A stretch of DNA of 64,000 nucleotides, taken from NCBI GenBank assembly GCA_963580285.1, contig OY757026.1:83612651-83676650 (forward strand). Reading direction: 5' to 3'. Position 1 is the first letter of the stretch. Every line of letters begins with the position of its first letter. A model generated the notes under the pieces. The model worked only from the letters and a program-made list of their open reading frames with translations, was not told the DNA's origin and did not search any database. A program made the position numbers and the translations under genes. The stretch comes from Lucinisca nassula. Its lineage: Eukaryota; Mollusca; Bivalvia; Lucinida; Lucinidae. Below, piece after piece: positions 11,299 through 21,497 of this stretch.

Positions 11299-11301
11299 TG
11301 A
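11299..11301 (+). other. Conserved in-frame TGA in Naiad RT N-terminal region
   Basis: TGA follows the NNVVVV block and precedes RLHYVNTL in frame. The same codon is TGA in the independent copies at 7344-7346 and 24915-24917. Families of related elements usually show cysteine here, from general knowledge of the family. It is a candidate selenocysteine codon. Confidence 0.75.
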
Positions 11302-11667
11302 CGGCTCCACTATGTTAACACGCTTAAGCAGGAGCTTGGTGGTACTAAGGCCTATGAACTTCAGCCTTTGGCTGAAGAGAGAGCTATAGTAGATAAGCAT
11401 GTTTGTCTTTCAGCCACCAAGTTTGCTGTGTGTGTTAACGAAGGCCAAGACAAGCTTCCTACGCTATACTGGTTACCAAACCTTCATAAAAAAACCTTAC
11501 AAAGCACGGTTTATTGCAAATTCTAGTTCTTGCGCTACCACTGAACTTTCTAAATTATTAACTTCCTGTCTTACTGCTATTAAAACGCATGTAATTAAAT
11601 ATTGTGATAAAGTCTTTGAAAGATCAGGAAGAAATCTGTTTTGGTCCATAAAAAATTCGAATGAGGT

Positions 11668-11936
11668 TTCTTCCACTGACCGTTCCAAGGCGGCTCTTCT
11701 GTGGCGATTTGTTTATGTTGTTGTTTGTTACTTACTGTGTGTATCACTTGTGTCTTTTAATTTTGGATGGCCATATGGCCATTTTGTGGGAAAGTAACTG
11801 TCCATATGGCCTTCCTTTGTTTAGGTTTCCATTATGGTCTGGTCGCTTAATGTTTGTATTTCTTTCCCTTTGGTGTCTTTTATGGATGGAGTAAGTTAAT
11901 TGTATCAATTCCTGATCTTTGTTTTACTTCTACTTT
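11668..11936 (+). mobile_element. Solo Naiad tail inserted in Naiad RT
   Basis: The terminal about 265 bp of the tail (from CTTCCACTGACCGTTCC to TTACTTCTACTTT) interrupts the RT. The RT reads NSNEV before it and NKLKSR after it. TTT is shared at both edges, consistent with a very short target duplication or microhomology. A tail-only unit can therefore move by itself, as a minimal substrate of the machinery. Confidence 0.85.
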
Positions 11937-13068
11937 AAATAAATTGAAATCTAGACAGTTTCGTGCTTCTAGTCTGTCTACCTACGATTTTTCCACTCTT
12001 TACACTACACTTCCTCATAATCTTATAAAAGAAAAGCTTAATGATTTAATTGAATGGGCTTTTTAAAGAGAAAATTCTCTCTATCTTGCATGTAATGTCA
12101 GAAATGCATTTTTCACTTCTAAAGAGCATAAGAATTATACACTTTGGTCATGTCAGAAAGTGTGTGATGCCCTCACCTTTCTACTTGACAATATTTATAT
12201 TAGATTTGGTACTAAGTTATTTAGACAAATTGTGGGTATTCCGATTGGTACTAATTGCGCACCTCTTGTGGCTGATCTGTTCTTGTATTGTTATGAAAGA
12301 GACTTCATTTTGTCGCTTTCCATTGATAACCAATCTGAAATTATTGAAGCTTTTAGCTCTACTTCTAGATATTTAGATGATTTATTAAATATTGATAATA
12401 CCTATTTTGATGGTTTGATCAGTCAGATTTACCCCCTAGAACTTCAGTTAAATAAAGCAAATTCTTCTGATACCGAGGCCCCGTTTTTGGATTTACATCT
12501 ATCTATTGTAGATGGATTTGTTTCGTGCAAAATTTATGATAAACGCGATGACTTTGATTTTGAGATTGTAAATTTTCCTTTTTTGGATGGTGATGTTCCT
12601 CGTGCACCATCCTATGGCGTTTATATTTCGCAATTAATTCGATTTGCTAGAGTGTGTAGTCATGTAACTGACTTCAACACTCGTAATAAATTATTAACGG
12701 CTAAACTTCTTAATCAGGGTTATCGGTACCATAAACTACGCAAAGCCTTTTCAAAATTTTATAGACGCCATTCTGATTTAATTTCAAAATTCAATATTTG
12801 ACTTAAATCTCTTCTGCAACAAGGTCTATCGGAACCCGAATTTTATGGTGACTAAGTATATAAATTCAGAAAAATATATAACCGCAATGACTTCAGCACC
12901 CAATTTCGTAAAATCATTCTTCGATATAAAAAGATTGGGTACAACATGGATATTATACGACAGACTGCATGCATGGTAGTTAACCCAATCACGGTTGGCA
13001 ACTTTGCTTCCCTCTTTAATTGCACGCCGGTGGGTCAGACCTCAGATTCTATGACGGCTCCAACGTAA

Positions 13069-13635
13069 AGGCTTATTGAAAATTAAAGAGATAATGTTGG
13101 TTGGTGCCTGATGCTCTGTCTCTGGTCGGGCTCATCGGAGTCTAACTGTTGGTTTTCTTTTGCTCCAGCATTTCAGTGGTTTCTTGCTGTCGAGTCCTCA
13201 CCGTTGTCTCACCTCTGTGGTTCTTTGATTTCTGTGTTCACGGAGATGTTGCACTGATGAGTTAGGAGGCCTTCATGCGGACTGAACAAATTATTTGTCT
13301 AAATCGCGACGGAAGTAAGGGCGAGGATTGTGGCCACGTAAAATCGATTTAAGCCCCCCAGTGGAAATCTTCCACTGACCGTTCCAAGGCGGCTCTTCTG
13401 TGGCGATTTATTTATGTTGTTGTTTGTTACTTACTGTGTGTATCACTTGTGTCTTTTAATTTTGGATGGCCATATGGCCATTTTGTGGGAAAGTAACTGT
13501 CCATATGACCTTCCTTTGTTTAGGTTTCCATTATGGTCTGGTCGCTTTATGTTTGTATTTCTTTCCCTTTGGTGTCTTTTATGGATGGAGTAAGTTAATT
13601 GTATCAATTCCTGATCTTTGTTTTACTTCTACTTT
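13069..13635 (+). mobile_element. Naiad tail (3' UTR) of the near-full copy
   Basis: This is the full tail from the TAA to the terminal TTTTACTTCTACTTT, nearly identical to 6328-6894. It ends where the interrupted MITE-A resumes, which marks the right border of the inner insertion. Confidence 0.9.
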
Positions 13636-13670
13636 ACAGTGTATTTGTATAGGCATGTTTTTTTGTAATG
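13636..13670 (+). mobile_element. MITE-A, right end
   Basis: CAGTGTATTTGTATAGGC to TTGTAATG is the right terminus of MITE-A. It completes the piece at 8123-8367 and directly abuts the resumed RT of the older Naiad at 13671. Confidence 0.82.
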
Positions 13671-14357
13671 GCTCGACTACTAGAGACTTAGATGATTTAT
13701 GAAATATTGACAATACCTATTTCGATGGTTTGATCAGTCAAATTTACCCCCAGTTAGATAAAACAAATTCTTCTGATACCGAGGCCCCGTTTTTGGATTT
13801 ACACCTATCTATTTTAGATGGATTTGTTTCCTGTAAAAAATATGATAAACGCGATGACTTTGATTTTGAGATTGTAAAGTTGCCTCCCTTGAATGGTCAT
13901 GTTGCTCGTCAGGGATGATATGGCGTTTAAATTTCGCAATAAGTTCGATTTGCAAGAGTGTCTAGTCATGTCACTGAATTCAACACTCGTAATAAATTGT
14001 TCAATACTCGTAATGAACTTCTTAATCAGGGTTATCGGTTTCACAAAGTACGCAAAGCCTTTTCAAAATTTTATAGACGTCAGTTCGACTTAATTTTAAA
14101 ATTCATTGTTGGACTTAAATCTCATCAGCAACAAGGTCTATCGGAACCCGAATTTTATGGTGACTTAGTATATAAGTTCAGAAAAATATATAATTGCAAT
14201 GACTTCAGTACACAATTTCGTAAAAACATTCCTCGATATAAAAAGACTGGGGACAAATTAAATGCTATACGACAGACCGTATGCACGGTAGTTAACCCAA
14301 TCGGGGTTGACAACTTTTTTCGTTGCCCTTTGATTGCACGCCGGTGGGTCAGGCCTC
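13671..14357 (+). pseudogene. Older Naiad RT copy, right half
   Basis: This continues 7311-8122 after the nested insertions: RDLDDL (a mutated form of the YLDD region), TEAPFLDLHLSILDGF, KYDKRDDFDFEIV, KAFSKFYRR, GLSEPEFYGDLVYKFRKI and VVNPIGV. It carries several stops and a small internal duplication (NTRNKLFNTRNELLN). It ends within the ARRWV block at about 14357, where the reading jumps to an inverted tail. It is more diverged than the inner copy, in agreement with the nesting order. Confidence 0.87.
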
Positions 14358-14366
14358 TCGACCCCC

Positions 14367-14650
14367 ACGTGGCCACAATCCTCGCCCTTACTTCCGATTC
14401 CGATTTAGATACAGTACTTGTTCAGTTTGCGTTATGGCCTCCTAACTCATTAGTGCAACATCTCCGTGAACACAAAAAAATCAGACAACCACCGAGATGA
14501 AACAACGGTGAGGACTCGACAGCATGAAAGCACCGAGATGCTGGAGCAAAGGAAAACAAACAATTAGACTCCGATGGGCCCTACCAGAGACAGAAAATCA
14601 GGCACCAACCAACATTGCATAAAATTAGATCTCTCTTATTCTCAGTAAGC
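14367..14650 (-). mobile_element. Naiad tail, inverted, partial
   Basis: A partial - strand tail begins inside the ACGTGGCCACAATCC block and continues through the TCTCTG block toward the RT end. It is directly followed by - strand RT coding sequence, so it belongs to an inverted Naiad fragment. Confidence 0.82.
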
Positions 14651-15048
14651 CTTAGCGCTGGAACCATCATATAATCTGAGGCTTGACCCACTTGCATGCA
14701 ATTAAAGAGTGAAGCAAAGTTGTCAACCGGGATTGAGTTAACTACCATGCATGCAATCTGTCGTATAACATTTATTGTGTACCCAATCTTTTTATATCGA
14801 GGAGAGATTTTACGAAATTGGGTGCTGAAATGATTGCGGATATATATTTTGCTGCATTTATATACTTGGTCACCATAAAATTCGAGTTCCGATAGATCTT
14901 GTGGCAGAAGTGATTTAAGTCCAATATTGAATTTTGAAAATAAATCAGATTGACGTTTATACAATTTTGCAAAGGCGTTGCGTAGTTTATGGTACCGATA
15001 ACCCTGACTAAGAACTTTAGTAGTTAATGATTTATTACGAGTGTTGAA
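14651..15048 (-). pseudogene. Naiad RT C-terminal fragment, inverted
   Basis: The - strand encodes about 130 codons of the RT C-terminus: QSDLFSKFNIGLKSLL, LSELEFYGDQVYK, RYKKIGY, RQIACMVVN and the terminal MQVGQASDY. The usual stop is lost. The cysteine before MVV is TGC here. It is cut at about 15048 in the NTRNKS block and joins unrelated repeat DNA. Confidence 0.83.
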
Positions 15049-15062
15049 GTTAGTTAGTTAGC

Positions 15063-15240
15063 TGACCTGTCTCATAGGCTACGTCGGTCGGTGTGTGCTC
15101 GGAGGAGGATGTGCTGTGTTTGCCTGGTCTTGTCCATCATCCGTTTCGGTTTCAAAACTTTGGGGTTGAGACACACTGATGAAGATTAAACATCAGAAAG
15201 GCCTCTGTGTCACTACATTAGGTATAGTTACGCCTTAATT
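15063..15240 (+). repeat. 178-bp direct repeat, left copy, hammerhead-like core
   Basis: GACCTGTCTCATAGGCTACG to the GTTACGCCTTAATT end recurs at 15942-16118. Each copy holds GACACA + CTGATGA, a GAT/ATC mini-stem, GAAA, and TC followed by TGTGTC, which pairs with GACACA. That is a hammerhead-like fold, but the normally conserved G-C pair closing stem II is A-A here. Confidence 0.6.
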
Positions 15241-15411
15241 GCAACCACTGGGTCGATATCTCTGCTGGTGGATGAATCGTTCGTCCCCGAGGGTATCATC
15301 AGCTTAGTATCAGTTCCTTAGTGCTGAGGTTGATACTGCGGTGTTGACGTCAGTGCTCAAGTACTGATTTAAATAACTATATTATATCTTTAATTTTTGC
15401 ATCATTTTTTT

Positions 15412-15705
15412 TTATTTGATGTGAGGTTTAACGTCCCCGTCAACACTAAAAAGGTCATTTTGGAGACGTTGCTTCCAAATTTGCGGGACTTTTACCCTAC
15501 ATTGAGATGAAATGACATCTCAAGCCCTGTGGCCCAATGAAACCAATAAGGTTTATTAGCATGGAAAGTCCGCCTCGCACCGCGGTTCCTGGACAGGCTT
15601 AGATCCTCTAAGCGGTTTACCAGTACTAGTGTGCGGGCCGGATTCAGCTCTGCGTGGAAGCATGATGCAGCCCATATATTTCTTCAAGCCCCTATGGGCT
15701 GGGGC
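15412..15705 (-). mobile_element. SINE-1
   Basis: A near-complete SINE-1 in - orientation. The tail end (GAGGTTTAACGTCCCC on +) is at left and the GGGGCTTGAAGAAAT head is at right. It lies between the two 178-bp direct repeats. Confidence 0.85.
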
Positions 15706-15941
15706 ATAATTTTTGCATCATAAAATTCTTATTGTTCTAAAACTAAGACTGACTTGTCAGATGGGACATGTATCTGAGCGGATTTGGTTTACACTTTTTG
15801 TTATATTTTAAATTTTGCAAGTCTCGCTACTTTGGACATCTCCTTCCTGATGCCTGGGACTTCCGTGGCGTGTGGGTCATGTTTGCTGATGTTGGCTCGG
15901 TGGGGGACCCTATAAGGCTCTCTTGCCTGATGCCTCCAGCC

Positions 15942-16118
15942 GACCTGTCTCATAGGCTACGTCGGTCGGTGTGTGCTCGGAGGGGGATGTGCTGTGTTTG
16001 CCGGGTCTTGACATCATCCGTTTCGGTTTCAAAACTTTGGGGTTGAGACACACTGATGAAGATTGAATATCAGAAAGGCCTCTGTGTCACTAAAGTAGGT
16101 ATAGTTACGCCTTAATTA
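15942..16118 (+). repeat. 177-bp direct repeat, right copy
   Basis: Second copy of 15063-15240, about 880 bp away. The differences include the stem II loop (TAAAC versus TGAAT) while the flanking GAT/ATC is kept. The pair may be terminal repeats of a small element whose interior now contains a SINE. Confidence 0.65.
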
Positions 16119-16392
16119 CATGACTGTTCACTCTGGAAAATCGAATTAATTGTGAAATATAGACGCCATAGGATGGCGCACGAGTTACATCACCATCAAA
16201 AAAAGGAAAATTTACAATTCCAAAATCAAAATCATCGGGTTTTATCATAATTCCTATTTAAGTCGCGGACACAAATGATAATCGAACTGCGCGCATGCAC
16301 ATGTTAGTGATCGCAGATGACAATGGAAGGCTTCACATGACGTGACTCATGGATTTGAATCGATCTGGCGTCCATTTTAATGTTCTATTTTT

Positions 16393-16667
16393 TTAGGTTA
16401 AACGTTCTCGTCAACGCTATAAAGATCGTTTTGGAGACGTTGCTTCCGTTTCTGGGGGACTTTTATCCAATGACATCTCAAGCCCTGTAGCGCGATGCAA
16501 CCTATAGGGTTCATAAGCATGGATGCTCCGACTTGCGTCATTTTGTCTGGGCAGGCTTAGGCCCTCTAAGCAGTTTACCAGTACCCATGTGCGGTCGGTT
16601 TCATTCGCGCCTGCGTGGTAGCACCATGCAGCTCAGTCAATTTCTCCAAGCCTCAGTGGGCGGGGCC
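16393..16667 (-). mobile_element. SINE-1, diverged
   Basis: A diverged SINE-1 in - orientation: GGTTAAACGTTCTCG at left, GTTTACCAGTACC in the middle, and a CAAGCCTCAGTGGGCGGGG head at right. Confidence 0.78.
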
Positions 16668-17180
16668 AATGTTAGACTGACATGTTAACGTGCCGTACAA
16701 GCAACAATGACAACAAGAAGACTTTAATCTTTTACTTAGATTATCATAGAAATTTGGCAACGCAGGGAAACTCGTCTACCATACGACCTAAATAGTGTTG
16801 ACGGGTTCGAAAAACCAAAAAAAACAATCGAAGAAAGGCTAAAGCCCTAGGTTTACCAACATTAGAACACAGACATGAAAGGGCGGATATGGTACAGGTC
16901 TATAAATTCTATAAATGCAATAGACGAAGTAGATAAAGACATACATTAGTACAGACCCACCTGAGGGCACAGTCTTGAACTAACCAAGCGCGGAGCTCGG
17001 CTAAAGATTAAAAGTAACAGATTCAGATACATGGGACATGTTGCATGTATCAGCATTAACAGCACCCTCTCTGAACTTATTCAAATACTGCATGCGTTGC
17101 CTGTTACATTACCGCCGGCCTAATAAGACCGGACTGAGACAGCATTAATATTGAAGTAGCAGATGAAGGGTACAGAATAT
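16668..17180. other. Non-genic intronic stretch
   Basis: No coding region is recognised. A GTGTTGACGGGTTCGAAAAACC piece near 16795 resembles a degraded SINE 3' end. Confidence 0.5.
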
Positions 17181-17576
17181 AAGAATCTTATATGGGTGTG
17201 AGGGGTGGATGGAAAAACCCGTCCCGAGGGACACTGTCCGGCATCACGAGGCTTGCCGAGTGATGCCGGACAGTGATCCCGAGGGACGGATTTTTCTATT
17301 CACCCCTCACATCCACATATGATTCATTTTCTTGCACACCTTCCATTTCTATTTTTAATGCTGCTGTCACTTCGGTTACCGACGTCCGCCATTTTGTGGT
17401 GACAAAACCGAATTGTTGAGTGAGGTCACTCATGACGACGCCGCGCATGTGGTTTTAATCAACCAGTGCATTTATCAAACACGCGATTATAATCGATTTG
17501 GGGTCGGAACACCAGGGTCAGAACATAAATTTCTATCCCAGGGTAAAATCACGGATTTCCTTGTCTGGTGTGCATG
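17181..17576 (+). mobile_element. MITE-B (GTCCGGCATCACGAGGC hairpin family)
   Basis: An approximately 140-bp imperfect hairpin (GGGTGTGAGGGGTGGAT against ATTCACCCCTCACAT, loop near CACGAGGCTTGCC) is followed by a conserved arm with ACGTCCGCCATTTTG, AACCAGTGCATTTATC and GGGGTCGGAACACC. It ends near CTTGTCTGGTGTGCA. Other copies: 22771-23345, 38101-38520 (reversed), 60383-60785, and 63909 to the window end. Confidence 0.82.
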
Positions 17577-17789
17577 AAAGTTACAGTTAGTCGTTAGAAC
17601 GGTAAGACAGCGCAAACGCAAAAGTTTCCGACAGTTTGTCGTAGCATATATTGTCGCAAATGTTTGACGTTATCCAATCAAACATTGCGTTACATACGTA
17701 AGTACATTAGAATTGTTGGTAGTCCAGAAATAAAACTTGTACACTCCACGGGTTTTAGTTTTGTGTTGTAATCCTTGCTTCCAAGGGAT

Positions 17790-18056
17790 AATGTGTGTGT
17801 GAATTCGGGTTTAACGTTGCTTTCAACAATTTTTCAGTCATATCACGACGGTGTCTGGTTGCGACAGGGAGCTCAATGCTCACTTTTATAGTGCTGCCTC
17901 ACTGAAGTATCATGTCCCAGACACATTACATGATACCACACCCAGTCACATTATCCTGACACTGGATCGACCAGTCCTAGCTCTACCCCGTAAATCTGAG
18001 TGCCAAGCGAGGAGCAGCTAGTACCATTTTTAACGACTTTGGTATGTCGCGGCCCG
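17790..18056 (-). mobile_element. SINE-3, head-truncated
   Basis: On the - strand this is the body and (CA)n-type tail of the tRNA-derived SINE-3 (tail GTTAAACCCGAATTC). It stops inside the B-box region (GATCCCGGGCCGCGAC) and lacks the tRNA head. Complete copies are at 56450-56848 and 39919-40334. Confidence 0.82.
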
Positions 18057-18685
18057 GGATCGACAAGGGATAACCTTTTTACAGAATATTTATATCACGA
18101 ATGTTTTCTCTTCTTTCGTGACCTGAGATGGCCAGAGGGAGAGGAACATCTAATATTGTATAACTTGTGTCCAATCCAATTGTTTGAAAGAATACAATAA
18201 ATATTTTTAATCTGAGATTGCTATTTGAAGGAATCATATTTATTTTCGTCGGTAAAATTTTCTTTCTATTTTTCTGTTTTCAAGTTGATAGGACTATTCG
18301 TGTTTCATAGTTAATTCTTTCATAATAACTATTGATGTAACGCTGTAATCAACTATGGCGTATTAAGTTATAAACAGAGTCATGAGAAATAATCGCACTA
18401 AAATTCTAAGTAATCATGATGTTGTTTAAAACAGTAGACTGCACTTGTAGTCCAGCTTCGACGTTTACAATATTTATAAACACGGTCATGAACCTTTATT
18501 TTGTGAAGTATTATTGTCTTGAGCTATACGCAGGCAATTATCAAATAGAGGATCTTACTCCGGATCCAGCGGTCGTTTCATACTCATGTTATGACGACGA
18601 GTGTAAAATTCCGTTTATAGTGTAACGATTTCAACTAGGATTTTGAGCCGAAGTTTTTTTTGTTTTTAAAGAAATTCATTTCAAA
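18057..18685. other. AT-rich intronic sequence
   Basis: No gene or known repeat is supported. A short open stretch at 18416-18625 has no recognisable domain and shares an AGAGGATCTTAC piece with a dispersed repeat. It is not called as an exon. Confidence 0.5.
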
Positions 18686-18689
18686 CAGA

Positions 18690-18920
18690 ATAGTCAAGGA
18701 CGGCGACATGAACGTCGGGCGCCAGTAATCTTGTAGTATTATACACATGAACATGTGTGTAATACTACAAGATTATTGGCGCCCGACGTTCATGTCGCCG
18801 TTCTTGTAGTATTGTAGTAATATACACATGAACATGTGTATAATACTACAATACTACGAGGACGGCGACATGAACGTCGGTCGCCAGTAATCTTGTAGTA
18901 CTATACACATGTTCATGTGC
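18690..18920. repeat. Long imperfect palindromes with ATG AACATGT core
   Basis: GACGGCGACATGAACGTCGG followed by CGCCAGTAATCTTGTAGTA is mirrored across ACACATGAACATGTGT. The whole arm is then repeated a third time to about 18905. Arms exceed 70 bp and would extrude as hairpins. It is probably a tandem or inverted array of one hairpin MITE. Confidence 0.8.
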
Positions 18921-19255
18921 TTTTTATGACATGGCGTTATCCACTGCATGAAAGCGACATTATATGATTATTAATTCATATATGACAATGGAATCTCCCA
19001 CCTTATAAGTATGGATTGGTCCATTTCCATATATAGAGCTGCTAGGTTTGCCTTGTTAGCGGTAAAATGTGCAAAAGTATACCTACTTTCATCAAGCAGT
19101 GTAGACACAGATCAGACGCCGCTTTTTGCGTCGTCTGATCTTGGCCTGCACTGTCTGCCAATGTTCCAAAAGAGGGCCGCTAGGCATATTTTGGTTAAAC
19201 GTAATCAACAAATGTTCTCGTAAAGCTTCTTTTATATTCGTGTTTCTTTCTGCAG

Positions 19256-19525
19256 AAAGGAATTATACGTCATTCGAATATGGACCGAATCACGCCAATA
19301 TTACGCAACACTATGCACATGTAACACAGAGTTCAGGAACGTCTGAACAGGCGAAACTTGCCGTGGATGGTTCTCTCAGCACATATACAGTGATACCTGC
19401 CGGTAATCCATATGATCCAACTTGGAACTTGGAATTCTGTACCGATATGCTAGTGAATTCCGTGAAGATATGGAATCTTACAAATTTCAAAAAGGATACA
19501 AGAGACTTAAAAGAAGTACCGTATG
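19256..19525 (+). CDS. Exon: fucolectin-type domain, N-terminal half
   Basis: An internal exon of 270 bp has a strong acceptor (TTTCTTTCTGCAG) and donor (TATG/GTAAGT), both in phase 1. It encodes 90 residues with the hallmarks of the eel-fucolectin/tachylectin-4/pentraxin (FTP), galactose-binding-like fold: HVTQSSGTSEQAKLAVDG, PTWNLEF replacing the usual PWW.vDL, and SVKIWNLTNF corresponding to the I..V.i.NR strand. The AVDG turn is especially typical. It joins in phase to the sushi exon upstream and to the exon at 24065 downstream. FTP domains bind fucose or other glycans in innate recognition, but the calcium and fucose ligands cannot be verified here, and aromatic positions are substituted. 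This protein may therefore use the fold without classical fucose binding. N-glycosylation sequons (NYT, NIT, NLT) support an extracellular protein. Confidence 0.8.
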
Positions 19526-19655
19526 GTAAGTTACCATGGGAACTAAGTCCATGCTATCGATAACCGTGTATAATAAATAAAAAAATAAATATTAAAGCTG
19601 CTTTCAAAACAAGGGTCTCTTTGTAAGCGGTATTAAGGTTCGCGGTTTATTTTTA

Positions 19656-21285
19656 GCTCACCTGAGCCGAAGGCTCATTGGTGAGCTGATAGTATGGCCA
19701 GGCAAAAATTCTCTGTGTGTGTGTGTTCACATTTTCAAACGTCTTCTCCTCCGGAACCGCTGGGCCGATTGTAGTCAAATTTCATGTGGAGGCTCCATGG
19801 GGTGGGTGAACGAAAGTTTGCATTTTTGGTCTAGGTCACATGACCAAGATGGCCGCCATGCCCATATATGGTAAAAACCCTTCGAAAATCTTCTCCTCCG
19901 GAACCACTGGGCCGATTTGCATGAAACTTGGCATGTAGCACCTGGGACATGGGCCCATCATAAATTGCATAAATGGTGTCCCTGGGATGACCTTGACCTA
20001 TTTTACGCCAAGGTTAAATTTGGTAACATGGGCATTTGTATGGGAAAAAGTAGAAATGTCTGATATCTTGCAAACTGTTACAAATAATGCCACTAAACCA
20101 TATATATTCTTATTCCTTATGATGAGGCGCATTAAGTGACATGGATTTTGGGACCCTGGGGCCCCCCGGGGGGCATGCCCCACCCCCTTCTTTGCACAAA
20201 ATGCTTAATATCTTTGAAACGGTTAAGATCCCCACCCATAAACCATATATATTCTTGTTCCTTATGATAAGGCGCATTCAGTGACACAGACCTTTGGACA
20301 TCAGGGTATCGGAGGGTCCCCGGGGTGGCATGCCCCACCCCCTTTATTGCAAAAATGCTTAATATCTTGGAAACGGTTAAGATCCCCACCCATAAACCAT
20401 ATACATTATTGTTCCTTATGATAAAGCGCATTCAGTGACATGGGCCTGTGGAACCCCGGGGCCCCGGGGGAGGAGGGGCATGACCCCCCCCGTTGAAGAA
20501 GTCTAAACCTCTTCAAAAGTTTCTTCTTCAGAACCACCCACCAAAACATGCATTGACTTCTATCAACCTTTACATTCAGGTGTACTGGGGTTTACAGTAA
20601 GCAACTTTTTAAAAGAAATAACATTACCCCTTTAACAATTACATGTATTTCATCGATTTGGTTAAATATTAATAGCTTATTCTACAGTGTTTTGTAAAAT
20701 ACAGAATTTTATTGTACGAGTCTTCGACCTGCCGCCACCCCCTTTAGAATTGGAAGTAACACCTCAAGTAACCCTCCCCCTTTTTTTGTTTTTTCAAAAA
20801 GTGACCAATTTCTTGAAAACTGTTCAGATCCCCACCCATAAACAATATATATTCTTATTGCTTATGATAAGGGGCTTTAAGTGACTTGCATCTTGAGACC
20901 CTGGGGGCATGCCCCACCCCTGCATTACATAAAATGCATCAAATATCAGAAACTGTTCAGATCCTCTCCCATAAACCATATATTTTCTTGTGATAAGGGA
21001 CATTTAGTTACATAGATCTTTGGACACCGTAGGTTAAATTGAGGGCCTCACCCCCTTTAGAAATGGTTAAGCATTCCACCCATTAACCATATATTTTCTC
21101 CTGACCTTTTAGCTCATCTAAGGCTTTATCTTGGCTAAATATAACTGAAAATTCAAACTCAAAATTTTCCAACTGATCTCCAAGAGTCAGGAATGTGATT
21201 AAGGACCACTTGGTCATACAGCCAAATGCTAAAAATAATCAATGCTTGCTGTCAGGTGAGCGTCTTCAGGACCATTGGTCCTCTG
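19656..21285 (+). mobile_element. AGCTCACC-type element with internal tandem repeats
   Basis: It starts with a hairpin TAGCTCACCTGAGCC...GGTGAGC and ends near TCAGGTGAGCGTCTTC...CATTGGTCCT, so CTCACCTGA is inverted at the ends. Inside, a unit of roughly 150-180 bp containing CCCCACCCATAAACC, ATTCTTGTTCCTTATGATAA and GGGCATGCCCCACCCC repeats about five times (20090-21060). It has no coding capacity and lies in the intron between the two fucolectin exons. Confidence 0.7.
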
Positions 21286-21294
21286 GTTCTTATT

Positions 21295-21497
21295 TGTCTT
21301 TGTGTGTGTATGTATCGCTTATATCGTTTAGTTTTGGATAGCCAATGGGCCAAGTAACTGTCAATGTGCTTTCTGCTGTTTGTGTTTCCATTTGGGTCTA
21401 ATTATTCAATGTTTGAGTTTTCGTTCCCTTTTGAGTCTCGTGCGGGTGGTATGGGTTCATTTATCGATTCCTGATGATTGCCATCACTTCTAGTTTT
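21295..21497 (+). mobile_element. Diverged Naiad tail fragment
   Basis: The terminal tail portion, in an older subfamily: GTTTTGGATAGCCAA, AAGTAACTGTC, GTTTCCATTTGGGTC and ATCGATTCCTGAT, ending CATCACTTCTAGTTTTG. Confidence 0.7.

Larger units (their letters stand above)
9576..13068 (+). pseudogene. Naiad Penelope-like EN-RT polyprotein (near full length)
   Basis: This is the fullest copy of the dominant retroelement. Order: a Cys-rich CCHH-type segment (CNAKRCRCCSH near 9864); a GIY-YIG nuclease with YLIT at 9993-10004, YVGQT from 10032, then KTRLNEH and RHFRRTGH; a linker with the Naiad CxC motif (CDC codons 10885-10893) and a GHVITGN block; then the RT with STYDFSTLYTTLP, GIPIGTNCAPL, and catalytic YLDD at 12370-12381. 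It ends with GQTSDSMTAPT and TAA at 13066-13068. An N-terminal endonuclease is diagnostic for Naiad/Chlamys-type elements; classical Penelope has it C-terminal. TGA codons at 9972, 10005 and 11299 fall where the family has cysteine; a further TGA is at 10456. Real damage: A-run insertions at 10218-10225 and 11488-11494, an insertion at 11668-11936, TAA at 12064, TGA for glycine at 12799, and TAA at 12853. It is inactive as it stands. Confidence 0.92.

Noticed and set aside
12799..12801. In-frame TGA in the Naiad RT as another selenocysteine codon
   Set aside because: The intact copy at 5689 has a glycine codon here, so this is an ordinary nonsense mutation. TAA at 12064 and 12853 likewise.
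15768..16046. 92-codon frame with several cysteines
   Set aside because: It overlaps the 177-bp direct repeat, has no recognisable domain and no splice signals.
18416..18625. Possible extra exon ending in a Cys-containing tail
   Set aside because: A CAG acceptor-like site exists but there is no domain, no donor logic, and part matches a dispersed repeat motif.
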